DNA from: JAFGIN01 sp050301235
GTDB lineage: Bacteria; Fibrobacterota; Chitinivibrionia; Chitinivibrionales; Chitinispirillaceae
Direction of reading: 5' to 3'
Assembly: GCA_050301235.1 (NCBI GenBank)
Contig: JBNKZD010000070.1
Coordinates: 8,166-72,165, forward strand
Length of the DNA: 64,000 nucleotides
Position 1 is the first letter of the stretch, and every line of letters starts with the position of its first letter. The position numbers and the translations under genes were made by a program. Positions 57,254-64,000 of this stretch are shown here, one piece after another. The notes beneath the pieces were generated by a model that was given only the letters and a program-made list of their open reading frames with translations, was not told the origin of the DNA and did not search any database.

Positions 57254-58486
57254 TTATTTTTCAGAAGGTGGAATAGTTACTTCAAAGCCACCTTCTTCTT
57301 CAGAGTCATCTTCTTTTTGATCGGTACTGCTACTTCCCTTATCATCCCCGGTAATAATCTCTGTTTTTTGATCAAAAATGGCTTCTTCTTCTGACACGAT
57401 AATTTTTGTACTAATGCGGGTGCCTGAATCTGAAGACGATTCTCGTAACTGAAGAGTTGTTTCGGTAAGCTCCTCCTCAGTGATATCATCCTGAATCTCA
57501 AATCCATCAGTATAAGTTACTTTCACATTCGTTGAGTTTTCTGTTACTGGTTGCTGAACTGGTTGTTCTTTCACTTTTTCAAATACTTCAGGATCTTCAT
57601 TCGGGGATTCAACAGCACTTATTGTGACCGTCTCATATTTATAGGTTGTATCACCTTCAGGTACCGCTTCCTCTTCAACAGTATCTAAGACATTATCATT
57701 CTGAGCCTTAGCCGGTTTTTCTTCGATGATTGCCGTTTCAGCCTGAACCTGATCAACAGATTCGACAGTATCCTGCTGTTGAGCACTCTCACCATCAATC
57801 TCAATCGCTTCTTCACCAGCAGGTGTTGTTTGGGATTCAGTCTGGAGCTCATCAATGGACAGCTCACTGATTTTTTCCCGCGCAATCGCTTCAAACTCTT
57901 CAAGTCTCGGGAGATCTTCGATTTTATTCAGACCGAAATATTTTAAAAAATCGGTAGTTGTACCGTACTGAAGCGGTCGTCCTGGTTTATCACTTCTTCC
58001 GGTAATCGTCACAAGCCTCTTTTCCAGCAGTGTTTTCATAGCTCCATCACTGACAACCCCACGGATCGCCTCGATCTCAGCTTTACTGAGCGGTTGTTTG
58101 TAGGCAATAATCGCAAGGCACTCAAGCGATTGAATTGAAAGCTTTTTCGCAGCTTTTTCCTTGAATATCTGACGAACCCATGGATGATAATAGGATACCG
58201 TCCTGAACTGATATCCACCCCCGATTTCAACAACTTCGAACGGATGGCGCTCCTTCTGAAGTATCTCGTTGATTTTATCGACCATTTTTCGAATCTGACG
58301 GGCATCAGGGTTGTCGGGAAGTATTGTTTTAAGCTTTGATGCTGGCAGAATCTCTTCAGAGGCAAAAAGGATGGCTTCAAGAATCCGCAATGTATCTGGT
58401 GGAGGTTCCTTGCTGTTAGTTTCGGGAATCTCTTCATTAGTGGATACTTCAATTTCTACAATATCATCCTGATCATCTATGCTCAT
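57254..58486 (-). CDS. scpB: Segregation and condensation protein B with long acidic tail
   Basis: About 410 residues from the ATG at 58486, which has GGAGG upstream; a start at 58501 is also open. Residues ~30-195 are the two winged-helix domains of ScpB (ILEAILFASEEILPASKL, ECLAIIAYKQPLSKAEIEAI, RSDKPGRPLQYGTT). Normal ScpB ends near 200 residues; here ~210 more, rich in Glu, Asp, Thr and Gln, form a probable disordered tail. It works with ScpA and SMC in chromosome condensation. It follows scpA by about 35 bases. Confidence 0.9.
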   Translation of the reverse strand: MSIDDQDDIVEIEVSTNEEIPETNSKEPPPDTLRILEAILFASEEILPASKLKTILPDNPDARQIRKMVDKINEILQKERHPFEVVEIGGGYQFRTVSYYHPWVRQIFKEKAAKKLSIQSLECLAIIAYKQPLSKAEIEAIRGVVSDGAMKTLLEKRLVTITGRSDKPGRPLQYGTTTDFLKYFGLNKIEDLPRLEEFEAIAREKISELSIDELQTESQTTPAGEEAIEIDGESAQQQDTVESVDQVQAETAIIEEKPAKAQNDNVLDTVEEEAVPEGDTTYKYETVTISAVESPNEDPEVFEKVKEQPVQQPVTENSTNVKVTYTDGFEIQDDITEEELTETTLQLRESSSDSGTRISTKIIVSEEEAIFDQKTEIITGDDKGSSSTDQKEDDSEEEGGFEVTIPPSEK

Positions 58487-58521
58487 TAGGACCTCCATCA
58501 ATTCATATAATAGTCTTTTAA

Positions 58522-59442
58522 TTACTCTTCTGTTTGTTCCAGGCCCGATTCATCATCCGTTGCTGCTGATGCACCGATGTCGTTGTTTTCTGTGTGATCT
58601 GGCTCTATGTGTGATGATTCTGATGGTAATGGTTCTGATTGATTTTCTTCTGAAGGTCCAGCAGAGTTATCGTTAACATAAAAGTTCTGTTTACCATTCC
58701 TGCGGATCACGAAAATCGCGCTGAAATTTTCTTCCTGCCGAAAACGGATCTCCTGCATTTTAACCAGTTCCAGAATAGCCATGAATGTAACAACAAGCAC
58801 GATTTTCCTGGTATCACCCTTAAACAGGTCTTCAAAAGCAACTTCTTCGGATTCGCTGAGCAGCGATAAAATATGTTCGATACGATCATCTATCTTGACA
58901 TTATCAACTTCGACAACATGACGGTATTCTGCTTCGGGATCTGCGACGCGTTCAAGAATCTTTTTAAAGGCACTCAAAAGATCGTAAATGCTTATGTTTC
59001 CAAGATCTACCTCTTCGGCAGATGTTTTATGTTCAATTACTTCAGCTTTTCCCCGGGCGAACGCTCCAAATTGCTCGGATTCGAACACTTTCAATGTTGA
59101 TGCTGCTTCCTTAAACTTTTTATATTCAATGAGTTGCTGTATAAGCTGCTCTCGGTTGTAGATCCCATCCTCTTCCTGCTCAATAACTTCACCTTCCTGC
59201 GGCGGTAACAGTTCCCGTGCTTTTAAACGAATAAGCGTAGCAGCCATATGAAGATATTCTGAAGCGATATCGATATTGAGTTCGCGAATCATATCGAGAT
59301 AAGTGATGTATTGCGTAACAATTTCTGTCACACAAATATCGACGATATTGACTTCTGCTTTATTGATCAAATAAAGAAGAAGATCCAGAGGTCCCTCAAA
59401 TTGGTTTAGTTTGACCTCATATTCTTTCTGACGTTCCTGCAC
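58522..59442 (-). CDS. scpA: Segregation and condensation protein A
   Basis: 306 residues from a GTG start preceded by GAGGA. The kleisin N-terminus is typical: VKLNQFEGPLDLLLYLINKA, then EYLHMAATLIRLKARELLP. The winged-helix C-terminal part (FEDLFKGDTRKIVLVVTFMA, ILELVKMQEI) binds SMC. A ~50-residue acidic tail (SEPLPSESSHIEPDHTEN) is extra, matching the acidic tail of scpB. scpA, scpB and glmS lie together on the minus strand. Confidence 0.92.
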   Translation of the reverse strand: MQERQKEYEVKLNQFEGPLDLLLYLINKAEVNIVDICVTEIVTQYITYLDMIRELNIDIASEYLHMAATLIRLKARELLPPQEGEVIEQEEDGIYNREQLIQQLIEYKKFKEAASTLKVFESEQFGAFARGKAEVIEHKTSAEEVDLGNISIYDLLSAFKKILERVADPEAEYRHVVEVDNVKIDDRIEHILSLLSESEEVAFEDLFKGDTRKIVLVVTFMAILELVKMQEIRFRQEENFSAIFVIRRNGKQNFYVNDNSAGPSEENQSEPLPSESSHIEPDHTENNDIGASAATDDESGLEQTEE

Positions 59443-59541
59443 TCGATCCTCGATTTGTAACTACAAGCTGACGGTAGGCTGTAATAATAGAAACTGGAAT
59501 AGGACCCAGGCTCAAAATCTGAGAATGGATCCTTTGATAAT

Positions 59542-61371
59542 TTATTCTACAGTAACACTCTTTGCAAGATTTCTCGGCTGATCGATCTCACAACCTCGGA
59601 TTGCGGCGATGTGATAGGCGAGTAACTGAAGTGGAATCACTGCAAGTAACGGACTTAACATCGCAATTGTTTCCGGAATATATATAACATGTCGTGCATA
59701 TTTCTGAATATTGGTATCTCCCTCACTGGCGATTGCTATAACACTTCCTCCACGAGCATTCACTTCCTGAATATTAGAAATGACTTTATCATACACTGCA
59801 TCTTTAAGCGCCAGAATAACTGATGGCATCTCCTTATCAATCAATGCGATAGGACCATGTTTCATCTCTGCCGCCGGATACCCTTCAGCATGTACGTAGG
59901 AAATCTCTTTGAGTTTTAAAGCACCTTCAAGTGCCACAGGGAAATTATATGAGCGACCGAGATAAAGGAAATTGTTGTGTCGTGCATAAATTTCGGCAAT
60001 ATTTCTGATATGGTCGTTTTGTTTAAGAATGTGACGTACCTGCTCAGGAATTTTTGAAAGTGCATTAGCGATATTAACTCCATCACTATGAGAGATGCGT
60101 CTCATCCTGCCCAATAGCAGTGTAAGTAGTGATAATACAGTGAGTTGTGATGTAAACGCTTTTGTTGATGCGACACCGATTTCCGGTCCTGCATGAAGGT
60201 ACACACCTCCGTGCGTTTCACGGGCAATGGACGAACCTACTGCGTTACAAATTCCAAGAACTGTCGCACCTTTATGGGTTGCTTCACGGAGCGCTGCAAG
60301 CGTATCTGCAGTTTCACCGGATTGGCTGATCACAAAAACCAGGGTATGTGAGTCGATGATCGGATTGCGGTAGCGGAATTCTGATGCATATTCAACTTCA
60401 ACCGGGATCCCAGCGATGTCTTCGATCATGTATTCACCAACCATAGCTGCATGCCAGCTGGTACCACAGGCTACAAAGATAATGCGTTGAATTCCACGGA
60501 GTTCCTGCAATACCAGGTTGAGCCCATCAAGCCGCGCGGTTCCATCACTGATTAACAATCTTCCGCGCATCGCGTTTTCTATCGTTTCCGGTTGCTCGAA
60601 TATTTCTTTCAACATAAAATGCTCAAATCCATCTTTGGCCAGAGCTTCCGCATCCCATTCAATATTTTGGATCTCAGCATTTATTTTTATGTTATCAAGG
60701 CTGGTAATAGCATACCTATCAGCACGTAACTTAATGATATTGTTATCTTTAAGATAAATAACCTTTTTTGTGTGCCGAACAATTGCTGATGCGTCTGATG
60801 CAATAAGCATTTCGTTTTCACCAACACCGACAACCAGAGGTGAGCCACGCCGTGCACCAATAATCTCCCCTGGGTTATCATGAGCAATAACAGCAATACC
60901 AAAAGTGCCCTCTACTTCAAGAAGAGCTTTCCTCACTGCGGCTTCAAGATCTCCATCGTAGTACAATCCGACGAGCTGGGCAAGCACTTCAGTATCTGTA
61001 TCTGTTGAAAAACGGATTCCATCTTCGATTAATTTATCTTTCAAACGTGCATAGTTTTCAATAATTCCATTGTGAACCAGGGCAATTTTATTTTGATGAT
61101 CTACATGCGGATGTGAATTAATCGTGGATGGAGCTCCATGGGTTGCCCACCTTGTGTGAGCAATACCGATTTTAGGGCTTCCTTTACCAATATGCTTCGT
61201 AATTGCACGAAGATTCTCAACCTTACCTTTATCTTTATATACTTCCAGACCCTTCCCATTCACCATTGCGATACCAGCGCTATCATAACCACGGTATTCC
61301 AGCATACTAAGGCCTTCAATGAGAATTGGACACGCTTCCCTATACCCGGTATATCCCACTATTCCACACAT
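59542..61371 (-). CDS. glmS: Glutamine-fructose-6-phosphate aminotransferase
   Basis: 609 residues, the usual length. It starts MCGIVGYTGYREACPIL with Cys as the amidotransferase nucleophile after Met removal; HTRWATHG and NGIIENY follow. Two SIS isomerase domains contain CGTSWHA, SQSGETADTLAAL and the C-terminal AKSVTVE. It makes glucosamine-6-phosphate for peptidoglycan and lipopolysaccharide. AGGAGA lies eight bases before the ATG. No glmS ribozyme was recognised in the leader. Confidence 0.95.
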   Translation of the reverse strand: MCGIVGYTGYREACPILIEGLSMLEYRGYDSAGIAMVNGKGLEVYKDKGKVENLRAITKHIGKGSPKIGIAHTRWATHGAPSTINSHPHVDHQNKIALVHNGIIENYARLKDKLIEDGIRFSTDTDTEVLAQLVGLYYDGDLEAAVRKALLEVEGTFGIAVIAHDNPGEIIGARRGSPLVVGVGENEMLIASDASAIVRHTKKVIYLKDNNIIKLRADRYAITSLDNIKINAEIQNIEWDAEALAKDGFEHFMLKEIFEQPETIENAMRGRLLISDGTARLDGLNLVLQELRGIQRIIFVACGTSWHAAMVGEYMIEDIAGIPVEVEYASEFRYRNPIIDSHTLVFVISQSGETADTLAALREATHKGATVLGICNAVGSSIARETHGGVYLHAGPEIGVASTKAFTSQLTVLSLLTLLLGRMRRISHSDGVNIANALSKIPEQVRHILKQNDHIRNIAEIYARHNNFLYLGRSYNFPVALEGALKLKEISYVHAEGYPAAEMKHGPIALIDKEMPSVILALKDAVYDKVISNIQEVNARGGSVIAIASEGDTNIQKYARHVIYIPETIAMLSPLLAVIPLQLLAYHIAAIRGCEIDQPRNLAKSVTVE

Positions 61372-61728
61372 ACTATGAATCTCCTGATTGTTTCAATGAT
61401 GAAGTAATATGTTGCTAATCAGACCTAAAACTGGTAATTTTCAGCATATTTACATGATAAAGTGTCAGTAAATATACTATCCTTCAAATATAATTAGAGC
61501 CTTTTGTGCATAAAATCATCAAGTATATTTTAGTTGAATACCGTATGAGTATACAATTTTTATACCTTGGATGGAAATGATAATAATCGCTTTTTTCTCT
61601 ACTCTTAAAATCAGGTAAATTTTTCAGTAACAGATTGAGTTTTTAGAAAATAGGTAGCACGTAATAATGCCATTATACTATACTTTAACAGTGTACTTCA
61701 ACAATTACAGCTTTTCCGGAGTTTTACC
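61372..61728. other. AT-rich divergent promoter region
   Basis: About 360 bases between divergent genes. It must hold the glmS promoter and that of the small zinc-ribbon protein. I see no glmS ribozyme, riboswitch or clear terminator. Confidence 0.4.
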
Positions 61729-62061
61729 ATGAGTTCTCAGTGTAAAGGCACAACAAAAAGTGGTTCGCCGTGCAAAATAACGATTGTGTTACCAAATGGG
61801 TATTGCCGTGTTCATCAGGATCAGTATATTGTTGAAATAAAGGAAAATACGAAAGATGTTGAAACGATTCAGTCTGAAGCTAAAAACGAACTTATCAAAG
61901 AGAATATACTCGAGGAAAAAAGTGATAAGTTTGATACAAATAGCAATAATTCAACCGCTTATGTGAGAAAATCAAAAAATAATAAGCGATTGTATTTGGT
62001 TCCTGTTTTGGTATTTGCCTTTTTTTGGTTCATAGTTCGACTCGTAAAACAGAAAAAATGA
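61729..62061 (+). CDS. Small membrane protein with zinc-ribbon-like N-terminus (DUF5763-like)
   Basis: 110 residues. The N-terminus has CKGTTKSGSPC, then GYCRVH, a Cys/Cys/Cys/His arrangement like that of DUF5763-type proteins, probably binding zinc. A charged linker leads to one C-terminal membrane helix (about 87-105) and a basic end. Function unknown. Confidence 0.62.
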   Translation: MSSQCKGTTKSGSPCKITIVLPNGYCRVHQDQYIVEIKENTKDVETIQSEAKNELIKENILEEKSDKFDTNSNNSTAYVRKSKNNKRLYLVPVLVFAFFWFIVRLVKQKK

Positions 62062-62113
62062 ATTCCTCTTTTATTTTTTCTTATTATCTTCCCGTCTCCT
62101 ATTAGAGAAGTGA

Positions 62114-62332
62114 TGCTGTGAGCGAAGTCAAACTGGGGTTGGGGGGAAGAGGTCATTCGTGCACAAGTACCCTGAGCAATGTAAGCATGATTTGAGATCT
62201 TCACAAGATATTTTAAGAGACTTGTGTGCTCAACACTTCGGTGCCGGAATGGAAAGTATCAGAAGCTTCAGTGACATTAGCATCCTTAAAGAGATGGTGG
62301 AAAAAGAGTTAAACCATCCTGCAATACTATAA
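62114..62332 (+). pseudogene. Short open stretch, possible gene remnant
   Basis: A 72-codon stretch without a convincing start (a GTG at 62159 is possible). The translation (HKYPEQCKHDLRSSQDILRD, then GAGMESIRSF and ELNHPAIL) has natural composition but no recognised family. It overlaps a G-rich tract resembling the palindromic repeat at 32.5 kb and precedes an inverted-repeat cluster. May be a decayed gene end. Confidence 0.25.
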
Positions 62333-62388
62333 GTTGTTTAAATATGAAAATACTTGCAACTCTAAACTGTGTTAGTTCGGACGGAAGG

Positions 62389-62492
62389 TGCTACCCGTAA
62401 CGGAGTGCAGGGTAGCAGTCTTTTCTGACCCAGGTGGTTCCTCCACTGCAGGACAGAAAAGACCGAAACGAAGTGTAGTCTGGAGGAGGAAC
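62389..62492. repeat. Cluster of interlocking inverted repeats
   Basis: Three stems in ~100 bases: TGCTACCC (62389-62396) with GGGTAGCA (62410-62417); GTCTTTTCTG (62418-62427) with CAGAAAAGAC (62454-62463); and GTTCCTC (62437-62443) with GAGGAAC (62486-62492), which interlocks with the second. Two internal segments share the pattern CGNAACGNAGTG. GC content is higher than around it. Candidate small mobile repeat or structured RNA. Confidence 0.55.
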
Positions 62493-62538
62493 GACCCGAT
62501 AGGGGAACGCCCATAAAATCTTTAAATTTCAAGTGGTT

Positions 62539-63099
62539 TTACTGACGTCCAAAGGCAAACCTGACTCCCACACCACCTTCCATACGGAAACTTATACTCG
62601 GCAGAACTTCCATTACCGGGACTACTTCGCCAAACAGTGCAACAGGATAGCCTGAGAGAAGGAATTCGACACCTAGCGGGAAACGTACTCCGAGGAACGT
62701 ATCACCATTACCAGCTTGAAATGTCGCACCGGCACCTATATAGGTCGGAAAATCTCCCATATTTACAGGTATATAATAGGGATGAATTAAAATATCGCCT
62801 AAAATATTAAATTTTCCATCATTATCAAATGACCAGCCCACTGCTGCATCAATAGCAACACGCCTGTTCAGCCAGTATTTTCCACTTATCGCCATTGGCT
62901 CACCAATAAGAACACCCAACTCCAGTGAGGCAGGACGTTCGCTACCATCAGAATAGCCATTATATTCAGAAGATGTGTCTATTCCTGATGTGTCCGTGGT
63001 GGCGACATTTTGTGGTGAAATATTATCTGTCTGGCCCAGTAATAAAGAAGGGAACGAAAGAAAAAGGACAGCGGCAGCAGTGATAAAGAAACTGTTCAT
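62539..63099 (-). CDS. Outer-membrane beta-barrel protein of unknown function
   Basis: 186 residues with a signal peptide (AAAVLFLSFPSLLLG). After a Ser/Thr/Asp-rich spacer the remainder has alternating strands (LGVLIGEPMAISGKYWLN, AVDAAVGWSFDNDGKFNILG-like, GVGVRFAFGRQ), the pattern of a small eight-stranded barrel. GGAG lies before the ATG. No specific family recognised. Confidence 0.7.
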   Translation of the reverse strand: MNSFFITAAAVLFLSFPSLLLGQTDNISPQNVATTDTSGIDTSSEYNGYSDGSERPASLELGVLIGEPMAISGKYWLNRRVAIDAAVGWSFDNDGKFNILGDILIHPYYIPVNMGDFPTYIGAGATFQAGNGDTFLGVRFPLGVEFLLSGYPVALFGEVVPVMEVLPSISFRMEGGVGVRFAFGRQ

Positions 63100-63285
63100 A
63101 CTCTCTCCGTTTGGGTGGTGAATAGGAAATTGTTTTCAATAGGAGAGATTGCAAATGATGGGCCGGAGATATGTGGTTTTACAAATGTTTTCTTCAACAA
63201 GAATGTCAGCCAGAAAGGCGCTGAATTTTTCGCCAGATATTACAAACATGGTATATTGTCTGCACTGGATTTTGACCTCATTTAA

Positions 63286-63999
63286 TCAGGACTTTGGGTT
63301 CCTGCTTAAATAATCGAGATAGGTACGCTCCAGAATATCTGCATTTTTATCCCAGGTATATTTTTTCTTGACCAAAGATAGTGCGTTGTTTGCAATAGTA
63401 GTACTGAAGCTCTCATTTTCAAAGAGTGCAATTATTGCGTTTGCAAGAGCTTCCGGATTTTTTGGAGGTACTACTATTCCTGCGTTATGATTCTGTATAT
63501 CGCTGGCGCATCCGACAATGTCCGATACAATAACAGGTTTCCTGCAGGCCATTGCTTCAATGGATACCATACCAAAACCTTCCTGCTCCGAAGATATCGA
63601 GGGTAGTACGAAAATACCACATTTGTTATACTGCAAAAGCACCTGCTCATCTGAAATACGTCCCAGTAGACGGAAATCGGAAGCATTCGGGGTTAGTTTT
63701 ATCTGCGAAAACTTATTGAAAAAGGAATAGAAGAATTTGGCCCATACCTTATAGAGGAAACCAGCATCTTCATTTTCCACCTTTTGAGTGGTGACGATCT
63801 CGTATCCTTCCTCCCACTTTTTAATCATTTCTGGTACAATTTCAGGGGGGTGCTGCAGGTCAGCATCCATACTGATGATAGCATCTCCGGACGCATGCTT
63901 CAAACCACAGTCGAGGGCCGACTGATGCCCCATATGACGAGAAAGCTTAATTCCTTTAAGAAAAGGAAATTTCTGGGTTCTGTCCTTTAATATCTCGAA
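63286..63999 (-). CDS. Chimeric glycosyltransferase: GT2 N-part joined to GT4 C-part (5'-partial)
   Basis: The frame is open to the window edge, so the N-terminus is missing; the Met at 63933 is internal. The upstream part is a dolichyl-phosphate-mannose-synthase-like GT2 (KLSRHMGHQSALDCGL, MDADLQHPPEIV, FFNKFSQIKL and SDFRLLGR). Directly after LLGR the sequence becomes the C-terminal half of a GT4 enzyme (ISDEQVLLQYNKCGIFVLPS, EGFGMVSIEAMACRKPV, GIVVPPKNPEALANAI). Neither half is complete in the usual order: the GT2 tail and the GT4 acceptor domain are absent. The short LGR shared by both families may mark the recombination point. It could be a deletion fusion or an assembly error. Confidence 0.72.
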   Translation of the reverse strand, partial: FEILKDRTQKFPFLKGIKLSRHMGHQSALDCGLKHASGDAIISMDADLQHPPEIVPEMIKKWEEGYEIVTTQKVENEDAGFLYKVWAKFFYSFFNKFSQIKLTPNASDFRLLGRISDEQVLLQYNKCGIFVLPSISSEQEGFGMVSIEAMACRKPVIVSDIVGCASDIQNHNAGIVVPPKNPEALANAIIALFENESFSTTIANNALSLVKKKYTWDKNADILERTYLDYLSRNPKS

Positions 64000-64000
64000 T

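Noticed and set aside
61372..61728. Search for a glmS ribozyme upstream of glmS
   Set aside because: No conserved ribozyme core could be recognised by eye.
63155..63313. 52-residue frame with AGGAG upstream between the barrel protein and the glycosyltransferase
   Set aside because: It overlaps the end of the glycosyltransferase gene on the other strand and its composition is not convincing; another register there looks equally protein-like, so neither is reported as a gene.

Overview
The window looks like a chromosomal piece of a low-GC, Gram-negative anaerobe related to Fibrobacterota (the Chitinivibrionia/Chitinispirillia side is my best guess). The lineage call rests on a fibro-slime domain in the first gene, a likely TIGR02147-type remnant near 29.3 kb, secreted proteins with FlgD-like or sorting-type C-termini, a secreted GH11 xylanase and a PAS-bearing [FeFe]-hydrogenase-like sensor. 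No rRNA, tRNA, CRISPR array or intact insertion sequence was seen.

Layout. 0-9.1 kb: the 3' part of a giant fibro-slime surface protein with four ~329-residue repeats, a membrane kinase or pseudokinase with PEGA domains, and a periplasmic/membrane protein. 9.3-12.5 kb: a promoter with an overlapping palindromic operator, then a YtrA-type GntR regulator, a membrane protein and a membrane-anchored MutS-like ATPase. 12.6-18.1 kb: a TonB-dependent receptor with its own TonB C-terminal domain, followed by envelope proteins. 18.2-24 kb: two Nudix hydrolases, a secreted metallo-beta-lactamase-fold protein, a cyclase-family protein, a sensory-type hydrogenase and a NAGPA-domain protein. 24-27.2 kb and 32.7-34.9 kb: two phosphorelay clusters (histidine kinase, HD-GYP regulator, REC-HPt; PAS kinase, REC-ATPase). 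The interval 27.2-32.7 kb is a graveyard region with fragments of a Doc-like toxin, a TIGR02147-like protein and a DUF4143 ATPase, beside an intact D-apionate-lactonase-like gene and a palindromic repeat.

35.1-38.9 kb is a polyamine operon (speD, speE, ornithine-type decarboxylase, second speE paralogue). 39-41.3 kb holds a membrane-anchored Arg/Asp-rich protein closed by a strong terminator, and a GH11 xylanase. 41.4-49 kb is the most interesting block: a tight five-gene operon (SWIM zinc finger, DUF5691 HEAT-like, MoxR AAA+, DUF5682, VWA) whose DUF5682 member shows two GX2H motifs and a glutamate that recall the TraB/Tiki/GumN metallohydrolase superfamily. It converges on a cobalt/nickel ECF transporter operon (cbiM, cbiN-like, cbiQ, cbiO with a His-rich tail).

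51.9-64 kb: an outer-membrane-protein remnant, an N-truncated DUF3160 protein, a methyltransferase, a Na/phosphate cotransporter, scpB-scpA-glmS, a small zinc-ribbon-like membrane protein, a structured inverted-repeat cluster, an outer-membrane beta-barrel protein and, at the edge, a glycosyltransferase gene that appears to join a GT2 N-terminal half to a GT4 C-terminal half. Several loci show deletion or decay, so this stretch has been remodelled.
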